Shown here: in pieces, positions 32,459-44,527 of the stretch
Position numbering within the stretch: position 1 is the stretch's first letter
How the letters are laid out: each line of letters opens with the position of its first letter
Assembly: GCA_950295325.1 (NCBI GenBank)
Contig: OX485804.1
Coordinates: forward strand, 44,144,001-44,208,000
DNA length: 64,000 nt
Direction of reading: 5' to 3'
Origin: Polytrichum commune
Taxonomy: Eukaryota; Streptophyta; Polytrichopsida; Polytrichales; Polytrichaceae
Position numbers and translations under genes: made by a program
Notes under the pieces: model-generated
What the model was told of the DNA's origin: nothing
The model's database searches: none
What the model saw: the letters and a program-made list of their open reading frames with translations, nothing else

Positions 32459-33289
32459 ACACCTCCTTTTGGCCACGGAAAACGGGGTAAAGTTTCATGG
32501 CAGCTAACTTAGGGGGAGGCGTGGGGAAGAAAAAAAATTTTAAAAATGACCCACAAACAAACATTTGTACACTCTAACCTCCCTATTATCACACGTGTGG
32601 CAACCAAAGTGCATGTGATATTAAGGAGGTGTGCAGTGTTAGCATGGATGCGTGGTAATAGAGAATTAGTACACCTCTTTTTGTCTAAGGAAAACGGGGT
32701 AAAGTTTCATGGCAACTAACTTAGGGGGAGGTGTGGGGAGAAACTAAAAAATTATCCACAAACAAACATTGTGCACTCTAACCTCCCCTGGTATCACGCG
32801 TGTGGCAACCAAAGTGCATGTGATATTAAGGAGGCGTGCAGTGTTTTCATGGATGTGTGATAATAGATAATTAGTACACATGTTTTTGTCTATGGAAAAC
32901 GGGGTAAAGTTTCATGGCAGCAAACTGAAGGGGAGGCTTGGGAAAAACCAAAAAAAAAAACCAAAATTGAAAACAAACATTTGTACATTCTAACCTCCCC
33001 TAGTATCACGCATGTGGCAACCAAGGTGCGTGTGATATTAAGGTGGTATGTGTGTTAGCATGGATGCATGATGATAGAAAATTAGTACACCTATTTTTGT
33101 CTAGGGCATATGGGGTAAAGTTTCATGGTAGCTAACTTGGGGGGAGGTGTGGGAAAAAAACAATTTACCTGCAAAGAAACATTGTACATTCTAACCTCTC
33201 TATTATCATGCTTATGACAACCAACGTGCATGTGATATTAAGGAGGTGTGTAGTGTTAGCATGGATGCATGATAATAGAGAATAAGTAT
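32459..33289 (+). repeat. Four-copy tandem array, unit about 203-212 bp
   Basis: Units start at about 32459, 32671, 32876 and 33087. Each contains GGGGTAAAGTTTCATGG, a purine-rich GGGGAGG block, an A-run, CTCTAACCTCCC, GTGTGGCAACCAAAGTGC, GATATTAAGGAGG and CATGGATGC. Inside each unit CTCC.TA.TATCAC and GTGATATTAAGGAG are inverse complements, giving one potential hairpin per unit. The last unit merges into the dispersed element at 33184. No open frame is maintained through the array. Confidence 0.85.
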
Positions 33290-33532
33290 AGCATGTGACA
33301 TTGTGGAATAACATAAAGTCAACATTGCTATAATGACAGTGATGACAATGTGATGCGTGCAAGTGTGTGGTTTGAAATCTTTGGTGGATTAGTTTAATGT
33401 CAGAACCCATGATATATGAGAGAGAAATGTGACAACAAAAAGAAAGACTTAAACTGAACACTTCCATTCCGTTGGGTTTGGAGATATAAGAGAAGGAGTG
33501 ACATTAGAGAAGATATTACGGAGGTTAGGGTG
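33184..33532. mobile_element. Dispersed TIR-like element, family J copy 1
   Basis: About 350 bp collinear with 44191-44527. Shared blocks are AAAGTCAACATTGC, GACAATGTGATGC, TCTTTGGTGGATTA and GTGATATATGAGAG-like. Left CTAACCTC..TATTATC and right GATATTACGGAGGTTAG are inverse complements. The array at 32459 appears to be amplified from its left terminal part. Confidence 0.65.
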
Positions 33533-35339
33533 GTGGGGGTTTCCACTATAGAACATACGGAATCCTCAAAACGGAGTCAGAGATTGCAATAAAGTCCTAG
33601 TGGGACCCAATTGGAGTGAATTCGCGACAACATTGGAAAGGGGTAGTTTTTATGAATTGCCGAGCACAATAGTTGTTGTGGATTGAAATATGGAGAAGTC
33701 TTCAATATTGGCAAAGACTTCATTGAAATTATTTGACACCAAAGTCACTTAGTTTCAAACACGTCAAATTAGTCGAGTGATATATGAGTTTTCCATGGCC
33801 AAGTTTACAATAGATGTCGTGCTCTTTGTGTAGGGGCGCCTCAAATTTTACCCATATAAAAGTTAGGGGCGGGGGGCTTTTGTAAGAACTTATCTTCTAT
33901 AGATTTGTAATTGCTCATCCTAATTGAGTTTTTCATCTAAACTCTAAATCAAGGTGCACGATTTGTTTTCGAGCATTTTGAATTCAATATTTATTAGATT
34001 GTTTGATTTGCAGATTGTTAGAAAAATCTTGAAATTACACTTCTTTTGGTGGTAGTTTTGTTTAATGTTCGAGTTGTATTGGCAGAGGTATGAGCATTTG
34101 AAAGCATGGTAAGTTTGTGCAATTGATTTCTAGACAATGATCTACTTTTGCAAATTTTGATGCATCATCATCTGATGGTAATGTTGCTCAATTTTGAATT
34201 GTTTTGACAAAGGTGTGACTATAACGAGTGACGCAAAATTTTGACTTTGGTGATTTTATTGTGCTTGGGGGTTGTGTTGGAACTAGATGGTAGAGAAAGA
34301 GTTGCATCTACCAATGTTGGGGCCCAATTCCAACCGCAAGACATGTAGCCTTGGCTAATATGGGACGAGAGCAAGCAAGAATATCCCTTTGGCCACGTAA
34401 CTTAAGGTAAGCATGAATGATTCAGTTACTTTTCATACCCGGGCACCTTGGGTGGGTTTGGACTAAGGAGAGACCCCAAAGAGACACGTGTTTAATTTGG
34501 ATTGGACCACGGTTGCTTAAGACTTGTTATCTACTACAAAGTTTGATAGTTAACATAATTGGATTTGGAAGGGGGGGGGGGGGCTAGAGGAGAGGCACCC
34601 ATAGCCAACCACTTTAGAGATTTTGCACCAAATTTGAAGAAGTATAAGGCGGTGCAAAAAAATTACGAGTAGGAAGATGGACATCAGGAGGATTGCAAAA
34701 AGAATTTCTTGGTAATTATATTTTTTAGATTCCTCCCCACTTTAGCACTCAAAACTAGGGACATGTGTCATGGTACTATCAATTCCGACATGATTGAAAT
34801 CATGGTACTCTATGGATTCCCAATAGGGTCTTGATTGGGTATATGTGGTTCTACTCTAGACAATCGTTGAAGAAGAAAAAAGTTTTTTCACTTTGATAAT
34901 CAATCAAGTATTTATATGCACACCAAGAAATATGATGAGAATGGTCATGACGTTGATTTGGAGGTGATATATGTCTTGTACTAATGTCCTAGAAAGGGTG
35001 GGCTAATAAGGAAAAAGTAATTATGCAAAATCTGTGTAACCTAGGAAGGATTTGCATCAGGGTCGGTTCCAAGAAGATTGGGGATCCCAAACACCTCTTA
35101 ATGGAAATTGCTTTAAGACTTGAGATTGGACTTAAGCTTGAAGATTGATAACTCAAACTAGGAGTATTATCTTGAGTTAGAATCATCGTGGTTTGGTGGG
35201 AAAATAATTCCACATTAACATCACTTCATTTTGTTTTCATGTACCTTGTGCCCAAACACTAGTGCATGTTCCTTGTGTCCAAGATTTTGCTCTTGACCCC
35301 TGTCTTGAGAGATAATAGATTACGCCACTTTTGCTTTTA
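33533..35339. other. Gene-free sequence with family H traces
   Basis: Positions 34395-34590 carry family H blocks (GACACGTGTTTAATTTGGAT) and a run of 12 G near 34572. Nothing else is recognised. Confidence 0.4.
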
Positions 35340-35600
35340 CAACGTAGTTTAAAACGAGGCACAACTTTGTGTTGGAGTGTTCCCTATATAACCCCGTTAG
35401 AGATAAGTTTCAATCGTTATTTGAGAATGCAATGTTTAGGGAGTCTCAAGTCTTTCATTCAACTGGACCATCAAGTCGATATTAGCCTTTACATCACAGA
35501 GGCTCCTGCACACTACCACTCTAGGGACTCAACCCGTGTGACAACCATTTCGATGCACTTTTGATCCCATGCAAGCCTTTTGGCTTCCCAGACTTCAAAC
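35340..35600 (+). pseudogene. LINE relic, C-terminal Cys/His domain, second copy
   Basis: AACGAGGCACAACTTTGTGT followed by TGGAGTGTTCCCTATATAAC matches the knuckle coding sequence at about 12460-12520. Frame changes destroy the peptide. It stops before the TGTCA-rich repeat. Confidence 0.5.
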
Positions 35601-35699
35601 ATCCCCAAGGACTTGTTTTCACTAGTTAACGTTAAAAAAAAAACCACTACAAAGAAACTTCATTTTAGCAAGATCACTAAATTTTAAAGTGTCTTTGGT

Positions 35700-35878
35700 T
35701 TCATAAATTGACGTGTGGGTTTTTTCCTTCTTCTTCACAAGGCACACTACATACATGTCAAAATCTAAATTGTGTGTGTCAATTGACGTGCACCTCATTT
35801 TTGTGCAAGTTTTTGCGTGTCAAATGTAGAAAACTTGGTGAAAACTTTGTCAAAAACTACACACTGGCCTCCTGATGA
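35700..35878 (+). repeat. TGTCA-rich dispersed repeat, copy 2
   Basis: Matches 4795-4975 in the same orientation, from ACGTGTGGGTTTTTTCCTTC to GTCAAAAACTACACACTG. Confidence 0.65.
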
Positions 35879-36043
35879 TGAATTTGCTAATCTCTTGAGA
35901 AGCGCTTAACCTCTCTCCAAGTGCTCAATGTGTCCATGTCACAGGCAGGCGGTTCTACCTAGTAAAACCTCGTACTTCTTTACCTTCTTACACGATGCAT
36001 TTTGTGTGTGTGTGTGCGCGTGAGTGTGTATTTTTGAGAGAGA

Positions 36044-36191
36044 GATGAGAATCCATGGCAATTGCCCACTGTTGCAAAGCGATGAGAATCCATGGCAATT
36101 GCCCACAGTTGCAAAGAGATGAGAATCCATGGCAATTGCCCACAGTTGCAAAGAGATGAGAGAATCCATGGCAATGCCCACAGTTGCAGAG
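36044..36191. repeat. 37-bp minisatellite (VNTR), four copies
   Basis: Units at 36044, 36081, 36118 and 36155, each built on GATGAGAATCCATGGCAATT plus GCCCACAGTTGCAAAGA. The first three are nearly identical; the fourth has a 2-bp insertion and a 1-bp loss. Each unit contains CCATGG and CAATTG palindromes. It lies at the upstream edge of the bHLH leader region. Confidence 0.9.
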
Positions 36192-36780
36192 GCATCCGGG
36201 GAGGGGAGGCGAGGCGAGGGGAGCGGAGGCAGCGGGGGAGGGAGGAGGCTATTCCGGGCAGTTGCTTTCCTGGGACCAGGGAGTTGGGGGGGAGAAAGGC
36301 GGAGAAGAGGACGAGGACGAGGAAGATGAGGAACAAAACTGCAGCAGGAGTTGGATGGAAGCATTGCATTGCAGGCAGGGCCGCGAGGGAGGCTGCAGCT
36401 TGCCGCAGCCAAACCAGCTCTCTAGCTTAGCTAGTCGGCCTGCTGGGCGTGCAAGCCACACCCCTGCTTTCCAGAGCTTCGCCCACTCCGCGCCATCGCT
36501 GTCCCCCGCTCCCCGGCCCCCTACTTGTATGCGGATGGCTTCCCTTTTATGGGCCCGCCTTCGCACCTCTCCCTCCCTCCCCCGCCAACTGCACTGCCAC
36601 CCACACACACACACACACATCTCTACACACGCGCGCACACTTCCTTCCTTGCCTCCCTCCCTCCCTCCCTCGCTCTTCTTCTTCTTCTTCTTCTTCTTCT
36701 TCTCCCAGCTGCATTCTCAGCGTTCAGCATTCAGCAGTCATCCGCATTAGTACTTGTCTGCTGATCAGCCCCCTTCTACA
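36192..36780 (+). promoter_or_regulatory. GC-rich, microsatellite-rich probable promoter or leader of the bHLH gene
   Basis: Composition changes abruptly from AT-rich to purine-rich GGGAGG runs, then to C/T-rich sequence with CCTC repeats, an (AC)n at about 36600-36619 and a (CTT)n at about 36673-36702. CT-rich and CTT tracts are common around plant transcription starts. Overlapping open frames on both strands here are products of the simple repeats. No TATA box could be fixed with confidence. Confidence 0.45.
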
Positions 36781-38821
36781 GTCAGAGTGATCAGCAGAAG
36801 CATCTAGTCTTGTCTATATGTATGTTGTAGCGTCGGAGGGGTTAGGCCGCATTGGGTTTGGGGAAACCAATTACTGGGAAGGGCATCGGCCTCTGATGGG
36901 TCAGGATTGTGGTGGGTTGAGAATAAGGAGTGGAGTGGAGTGGAGGTGAGGGGCACTTCGGTGAGGGAGGAGGGAGTGGCATTGAGGGGAGTCGGGGATG
37001 TGGAGTGCAGAGTAGGGTGAAGGGAAGGAGGTTGGAGTGCAGTTAGTTGGTTAGTTAGTAAGTGAGAGGTTGAGTGGGAGGTGGATGAATGCCAGCTGCG
37101 GCATTGGGGTGGTACATATCGGATGGTGAAGATTGAGAGGACCTGGGTTGTCAGTGGATTTAGGGGGGGGAGTACATCACCTGGAATCGAGGGTTAGTGG
37201 GAGAGAAGAATAGAGAGCAGAGGGTACCTGATGAATGCGACACTGCGATTTGAGTAAAACTATTTCTCTTCCCTGGCAGCTGGAAGAATCAGTGTGAAAC
37301 TGGTTGCTTAGAAATCAGTTGTGTCCCACCACCGGTTGCCATCGCCGAGTACCAACTGTGTACAGGTCCCCATCGCCTTGTGCCGCAATTTCCTTTGTCC
37401 TCTTGGGACGTAGCATTGGTGGTGTCTGGTAACGCGGAGCAGCAACTTGTGTCCAAGAGTACCGCACCAATCTCATCAGCCCCTCAAGCCTACCCCCAAC
37501 ACTTTCATGTCCAGATCATGAGCTGTACCGAATAGGATCAAAGCTCCTCAGTGACTCCACACTTCTGACGCCGGCGAAGCTGATGCTAGGAAATTGATGT
37601 GCAGACAACAGGACATCGGGAATCTTGCTCTACCAGACACCCCGCGACACCAGACACCCACTTCAATAGCCAGATCTGACGGAGAACCGACACGGGCCGT
37701 AATTCAAGCTTCCTGTTAACCCATTTCGCAGGGTGGCTGACTTCCATCATCAATCAAGTTCGCAGGGAAGGATAGGTATTTCTGTAGGCCACTGGGACTT
37801 CGAGGAGCGAGCTCTCTGTCTGTGGTTGTGGTTTTGGTCTACACCAGGAATCGCTTGGAGCAGAGACTGATTGATTTTCATGAGCATAAGGTAGTTGCAT
37901 TCCATCATCCGTACGCTGGTCGGGTCCTACAGTCCATTAAGTCCACCTCTGGAACGAGAGCGGAGTTTGATGTGCCAACATGTTAAAACCTTGCGGCTTT
38001 TGGGGGTAACCCCCAGGTTAGGAATGATTATGATGTTCTGAGTTGAGGAATAATGTCAGTTTGCACTCATATGGTCAGCTGCTTCCAATTTGCGTGAACA
38101 TGTAAGGAACATTGCGAAAGTTAAACACCCTCGAGGTGTTCATGCCGCGACGTAGGAACGCGAGGCTGGTGGTGACTGTAATAGACTTACTGTCAATGCT
38201 ATGTAGAGAGACCTGCACGACAAGGATGGCTTGACAATCTCAGTACTTTCTCAGGCTCATGTTTCATGTCAAGAGCAAAATAAACAAGAGTTTTTTTCTT
38301 TTCTTTTCTTTTCAATCGTTACCGGCTCTCCGTAATGTAGTCTGCCTGTGCATTGGGGAAACTAGACTGTCTCATTATCGTCAAGCTCATGATGACCAAG
38401 TTGTCAGAGTCGCCTCGAAGGCCAACAGACGCTAGTTGTGATCGCCTCCTTTCGATTAGAAGCACTGTGCTGGAGTGCCTTGCTCATGTATTTGAGGGTT
38501 GGTTTGGTTTTGTGAATGGGTCTAGAAACGAATTCTGTGAACGAGTGATCGGAACAAAGCAGTGGTTTGTACATGGTCAGTTTGCAGTGTGTTGCGTTGG
38601 TTGTCTCACCGCTGTTGCATGCATTGTGGTGGAGCAGTGCAGGCAGACATTTTGCAACGAAGGAGATGACCGGAGGCATGCTTGACCTGCACATGACATC
38701 CGGCAACGAGAAGTTTTTCATTTACGCGCACTTCTCTTTAGCACACGTCCTATAGCACGGCCAGTGAAGCGCACACAAACGCAAAAGACTTGACCCGCAT
38801 TGCCGGTATTCTGTTGGTTCC
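36781..38821 (+). other. Probable long 5' leader, perhaps with introns, of the bHLH gene
   Basis: No protein domain seen. A strong acceptor-like sequence CTATTTCTCTTCCCTGGCAG ends at 37280, so a leader intron is plausible. An open frame at 38353-38685 (110 codons) ends 136 bp before the main ATG. It has no recognisable domain and could act as an upstream ORF. The leader assignment rests on position and moderate GC content only. Confidence 0.35.
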
Positions 38822-41800
38822 ATGGCATTCATGGCTTCGTCATCCGAGGTGAATCACAGGGGGATCTCGCCATCGAGCTGTTACATGAAAACCGCGGCAT
38901 CGGTGCATTCGCAATCCAACTCCCTGGTGTCAGAATTCAACGACAAGTTTTCAGTGGAAGAGCAGTCATCCCCGTACGCACACATGAGCAGTCACAGCCC
39001 AGCTTCCAGCCATCGAGCCACGGCAACCTCCGGGACTCCTGGCTGGCCTAGCTGCGGTCAGGAGATCAACCGCATGAGCCCAGAGTCTTCTCCGATGCAA
39101 GCGGGCAGCGAGTCCAGCAACCGATCAGGTGGTGCAGGCAACAAGCAAGTGAACCCCGGGTCATCATCATCCCCAGAGCTTTTGCAGTCCTCCGACTGGC
39201 CCCACATGTCGGACGCCACCATGCATTTCTCGAAGCCAATTGTAAGCATGGCCGGATCATCTCCTTCACACGATGTCACAAGAATGCATGACATGATGGG
39301 GAGGTTAGGCAGCAGCAATGGTGTTCCTCCGCTGGCCAGTTCACAGCAACATGTGCAGCAGCAGCAGCAGCAGCAGATGGGATCAGGCCTGCTGCGTCAC
39401 AGCAGCTGGAGTGCACTGGACATCTCCAACAAAATTGCTATGTCGGTGGACACAATGAGAAGCTCCATCTCCCTGCAAGGCGCCGGTCTGGCAACCTCAC
39501 ACTGCTTGGCGCAATTCACTTCTGACCCCGGATTTGCTGAGCGTGCGGCGAAGTTTTCTTCCTTCAGCAACGGAACCTACTCACAAGTCTCCCAGCCTTA
39601 CCTTCCGGAAAGCAAAGGCCGGAGATCAGGTAACCAACAGTCTGTGCAGGATACAGACGGCAAGCTCTCCAGAAGCTCGAGCTGCTCCAGGCTCACCAAT
39701 GCGGGCACCTCTAACGTCGACCGCACAGGAAGCTCCCACACATCGGTGCAATCCAAGAGCCCAATCCGGGATGCCCGAGAACGCGCAGACGGAAACAACA
39801 TCGACATTGAACAAGAGCACGCTAACGACTTGGAGACGCAGATGAAGCAGAATGACCAGAAGCAGCTGGCCGAGCGCACGGTGGACACTTCTTCCATCGA
39901 AGGCGCCACCGAGGCAGCCACCGCAACTTTGAGTGGCTTCGACACTGGCGACGACGTGGAGAACTCTTCTTGCTCCGAGCAAGGAGCCCGGAACGACAAT
40001 GGCTCGGGTGGAGCCGTGGTTAGATCGAACAGCCTTGGCAAGAGGAAGGTATCGCCGGACCGAAAGTTCAAGGATGAGTCCGCAAGTGTGCCCTCTCAAG
40101 CTGCAGACCGCGACACCAATGTACTCTTCGCACTTTTCCGTTCCTTACATTGTGCTTCGTTCATAGCTTTGTGCAAAACGTCAAGCCATAGCCATTGTCA
40201 AGCCTTGAAACATAAACATCCTACGTTATATAAACTAGACACAAACTGGCCACGAAATGTTAAGCCATCGTTAGGTACTTTTCATTCGTTCCTTACTTTT
40301 TGCTTCGTTCATAGCTTATTGCGAAACGTCAAGCCATAACCAATACAGTTGTACTTCAACTCAATGGGACTTGGATCCGCTTGAATTTGGTTCCCTATGA
40401 TTTTCCATTGGTTGATTTGCATACAATATCAACAATTTCTTTCCACCTGTGATGTAGTGTTTGACCTTGAATGAAAAGCGACCTGTTTCGGTCATCGAGA
40501 GCCAAACTCATGCTAGCACCTCTTGGCATGCCAAAACGAGTGTGACTCTCAATGAACCGATGTAGGATGCTTTTCTTCGGCACTACCTCCTAGCATGCAT
40601 CGCACGCTTACCGAACATGGAAGGCATGTATGCAAAACAACGAACCCCCGACCAGAAGTCATATTATTAGAGGATAACTTTATTATCAAGCCACGTGATA
40701 CGTGGAAACAGTTTACTACTGTAGCAATTATCATGCTTCGAAACTTCAACTCGGTTTCGTTTGATGCCATATCTCACCTGCTCATTTAATCTTCAGACTT
40801 TTCGTTTCTTACCTTTTGCTTCGTTCATAGCTTTCTGAAAAACGTCAAGCCATAGCCATTGTCATGCCTCGAAGCTTCAATTCGGTTATGTCCGATGCAT
40901 GGCACCTGCTCATCAAATCTTGTTTCCACAGGACAACGGAGAAGGAGGAGGTCTCAAACGGCACAAGAGTGGCGACCAGAGCATGCAGGTGGACACCAAG
41001 GGCAAGACAGATCGAAGTTTCAGTGAAAATTCGGGCGAGACCAGCCCGACCTCGCTCAAATTAGACAGCAGCAAGCCTCCGGAGCCTCCTAAGACAGATT
41101 ACATTCACGTGCGAGCCCGTCGAGGCCAGGCGACCGACAGCCATAGCCTTGCTGAGAGGGTAAAGCCATAGCCATAGCCATACCTATAACCACCGATAGC
41201 CAATACTACTTCACTATCTTCTCGTTTTCTAGCGCAATGTAATCTTCTTTTCAAATCTTAATTATCCTTATCATATAATGTATCACAGTTTTGATGTTCT
41301 AATGCAGTAAAAAAAGAATTAGAATGTGTTATGACTATTTATTAAGATCTCGGTACCTCGCTTTCCAGGTACGCAGGGAACGGATCAGTGAGCGCATGAA
41401 ATTTCTCCAAGATCTTGTACCAGGCTGCAGCAAGGTGACCGGGAAGGCTGTCATGCTCGACGAGATCATCAACTACGTGCAGTCTCTTCAACGCCAAGTC
41501 GAGGTCGGTGGACATCACTCTCATTCTTGTTTCCTATGTTTCGATCGATGTTATGTTGTGCATAGTAAACGCACGAAAGTCCTAATTCCGCTACTCTTCT
41601 TAAGAAGAACTTCACGGCAATTATGTAGCAGTAAATTGACCATTTTACTTACTATCGTCGTGACGTTTTCCTATGCACATTCCAATTAAAAAGACTGCTG
41701 GACACGATCGACCCTAGCATGTGACACGATCAAATTTGGCAGTTCTTCTGGATGTATCATGTACTTCCAGTTTTTGGATTCCCCTGGAGTGATCCTTCTC

Positions 41801-43432
41801 TCCTGAGAGTAATTCGTTTCCGGTTTTCTTTGTGCGTGCAGTTTCTGTCGATGAAGTTGGCTGCTGTCAACCCTCGCCTGGACTTCAATGTAGATACCTT
41901 TCTTGCCAAAGAGGTAAAAAAATGTTGCTTCATCTCAAGATTCTGTAGCTAACTCTTTCTTGCATTAAGGACGCCTACAAATTTGCCTCTACTGAAATCA
42001 GAGAACAACTCCCGCCGAAGATGTGCACACAAAAGAAAGAGAATAACAAAGTAGTGCAAGTATCACGACATTAAGTGATATTCAAAATGTTTTCAATTAA
42101 ATCTACATAATACTTTTGTGTAGGAGGTGGTTTATCTGACGACATTTTGGTGATTTTGTAAACGTTTAGATGCAAAGCCAATTATCACCACCCGCCATGA
42201 TGCTTGGAGGACCTCACGCGGACATGGGCATCCCACCCTCGTATGGACACCATCAAAGCCACAATTCGCAACAAGCGCAAATGCAAATGGGCGGCTTGAT
42301 CTCCTCGTCGGGCCTCGACTACAGGTGCCACGAAGCGGCCGCCTCGGAAGCGAGCCACATCCGGAGGACGATGAGCGCGCCCGTGGCAACACCCTTGTCA
42401 TGCTTAGACGTCTTCGGGGATGCGATTAACTCGCCACAAACATCAAGTGTGTGGGATGGGGAGCTCCAAAGCATCGTGAATCACATGGGCTTTGCACAAG
42501 GCCGGCCAACTAGTTTGTTCCCGCACGCTCTACATTGTATGTTCCATTCCTTCCTTCTCTCGTAGTAGAGGTCTCTCTGCTTGTATTTTGTTTCACGTAT
42601 CATTATCACATGAGGTCTTGAATGGTTGCTTTCTCCGACCTAGGATGTGAAACACATGATTAGTAAAAGATGGTTAGCAAATCCTAATCGATTCCAAAGC
42701 CATTTTCCTCATAATTCTCGGATCTCATAGGACCTGATTCAATATCAAAGTAAACACTCTCGTGCTCATTAAATGGTTATACATATCCTCCTCCCCCGCC
42801 CATTACGCTGACCATTGAGCCTAGATTGGTCATCATATTTTGAGAATGCAATCCGATCTCTTTCACACACGTCGTTTTGGTATCCATTCTTGGGAGCCAC
42901 ACTAATCTACATACCAGTGAAGCTCAAGGAAGAAGGGTCTTAAATTGATTATCTTTTCCAATTAGTTCACTCCTAGGATTATAAACAGAGAGTGAAAACG
43001 AGGCCGTAGCCATTTTGCTCACTAGTTTCGGAGCTCACATGAATACCTCATTCATATTCGGAATGAAGATCTTTTTGTTCCCTCTTGAAATGGCCATGTA
43101 GGTTCCCCTCAATCTTGTTATCCTAAAATAGTTACCAAGTTTTGAGCATGGAGTCCAATCCCTTAAAAAACACGTGTTCCATCTTAGATCCAAACCTAAC
43201 CACACAGCACTCAAATTTCGGTGGCCAATTAAGTTAAGTAACCGAATCAAGCCCGCTTCCCTCGGAACTGATACGAAGGGTTTGAGAGTTGTTTTGAAAA
43301 GATAATACAGCAATTGGCTGACACAAAGTGAAACGTTATGTATCTTCCACTATGACTGACTGACTTAATTGCTCTTGCTTGTGGTCACTTGCAGGCCAAT
43401 TGCCAGCCGGACACATGAAGGTGGAGCTATGA
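38822..43432 (+). CDS. bHLH transcription factor (subfamily XII type), six coding exons
   Basis: Exons are 38822-40120, 40932-41159, 41369-41503, 41842-41913, 42170-42536 and 43395-43432, giving 712 residues. All introns are GT-AG and the phases fit. The ATG has a good context (TTCCATGGC). The basic region straddles exons 2 and 3. It reads '[16 protein letters not shown]' then '[10 protein letters not shown]', with the His-Glu-Arg triad (H504, E508, R512) that reads G-box/E-box DNA. The helix-loop-helix includes '[20 protein letters not shown]' and '[12 protein letters not shown]', and exon 4 adds '[16 protein letters not shown]'. The N-terminus is Ser/Gln-rich with a Q7 run (179-185) and the family motif '[14 protein letters not shown]' (235-248). 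The C-terminus ends 'HMKVEL'. This is a nuclear dimeric regulator; the nearest angiosperm relatives are the bHLH62/78/CIB group. Targets cannot be read from the sequence. Confidence 0.9.
40136..40905 (+). repeat. Degenerate repeat in bHLH intron 1
   Basis: Three copies of a block of about 65 bp (TTTTGCTTCGTTCATAGCTT ... AACGTCAAGCCATA) start near 40136, 40284 and 40796. A second block (ATCATGCTTCGAAACTTCAA ... CGGTTT) occurs at about 40729 and 40863. They make up much of the 811-bp intron. Intron 2 begins with three AGCCAT units related to the end of this block. Confidence 0.75.
42600..43200. mobile_element. Family H repeat inside bHLH intron 5
   Basis: Blocks CTCATTAAATGGTTATACAT, CCTCCTCCCCCGCCCATTAC and ATTTTGAGAATGCAATCC, and later GCTCACATGAATACCTCATT and TTTTGAGCATGGAGTCCAAT, match 63690-64000 and 5740-5910. 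Two partial copies are probably present. The intron is 858 bp and splicing sites are intact. Confidence 0.55.
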
Positions 43433-44190
43433 CCGTACATTCACCATGGAATTCCATGGTGCTAGGATTCAAGCAGTCGCAGCCACTTCAACACATGAAA
43501 CTTCCTTTATCAATTTCAATATCAACGGATTGTTGGACGAGAGAAAGCACAACCTGCATTCGTTCTTCATACAAATTAAGCAATTCATTAACTGGCAGCT
43601 CCAAGAATACTGCACCAGAATGTATCAATACAAACCCATCATCACACAATACCCACAATTCGACAACAATCAGAGAATGATTTGCACTCTCTTCTCACCA
43701 GGGATCTTACCACTAGGAGGCTCGTCGATGATCGAATCCTAGGGTGGTTGTTGGTAAGATCTTTCTTCAGGTGGACGTCATTAATTACTCATTCAATCAT
43801 TCATTCATTACTTAGATAGAAGTTCACTTGATTCATAGATGATAGAACCAGTTGAATAGGTGGTTATTAGTGGATACAATTCAAACTCGACATTTTTATG
43901 GATTCAGCCAAGGGATTTCAGAAATCGGTGATCAATTCACGGTGTATAGTAAAGGGCATGCATGCATACGCACACCTGGGATGCCAGTGCGATTTGCATG
44001 CGGGGTTGATACTAGCCTTCCTTTCATTTACTATCATTCTTCAGGGGAAAACAAAAAACAAAAAAAACTCAACATTTATTCTTTTCAGATTATTCTTTCA
44101 CATTCATTCCGGTAGAATGCTTCCCTGTTCTGGACTACTGAGGTTGTAAGTTGCATGATTAATTTGAAATTGTTATTGGATTGTTCAAAT
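43433..44190 (+). other. Probable bHLH 3' UTR and flank
   Basis: A palindromic CCATGGAATTCCATGG lies at 43446-43461. No further exon needed: the frame stops cleanly at 43430-43432. A polyadenylation site could not be chosen. Confidence 0.4.
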
Positions 44191-44527
44191 ACACTCTAGC
44201 CTCCCTAACATCATGCCTGTGGCAACCAAAGTGATATGATGGAGGTATGCAGTGTTAACATGGATGCATGAGAGAATTAGTGTAGTGTGACATTATGGAA
44301 TAAAACAAAGTCAACATTGCAATAATGACAATGTTGACAATGTGATGCATGCTAGAGTGTGCTTTGAATTCTTTGGTGGATTATTGTAATGTCAAACCGT
44401 GATATATGAGAGGGAAGTGTGACAACAAGGAGGAATATTTACATTGAGCACATCTATTCACTAAGGTTTTGGGATGTAAGAGAGGGAGTGATTTTGCGGA
44501 GGGTGACATTACAGAGGTTAAGGTGTA
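44191..44527. mobile_element. Dispersed TIR-like element, family J copy 2
   Basis: Collinear with 33184-33532, from CACTCTAGCCTCCCTAACAT to CATTACAGAGGTTAAGGTG, with the same inverse ends. Only one copy of the part that is amplified at 32459. Confidence 0.65.

Noticed and set aside
32459-33289. CRISPR-like regular repeat array
   Set aside because: Units are about 210 bp, diverged throughout, without short repeats and unique spacers, in plant nuclear DNA. It is a tandem satellite-like array.
35939-36790. Overlapping long open frames on both strands
   Set aside because: They are produced by a VNTR, GA/CT-rich tracts and microsatellites; peptides are low-complexity repeats (LLLLLL, SSSSSS) with no domain.
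43369-43742. Two open frames of about 100 codons after the bHLH exon 6 acceptor
   Set aside because: Exon 6 joins in the frame ending HMKVEL-stop, the expected family C-terminus; the others are 3' UTR.
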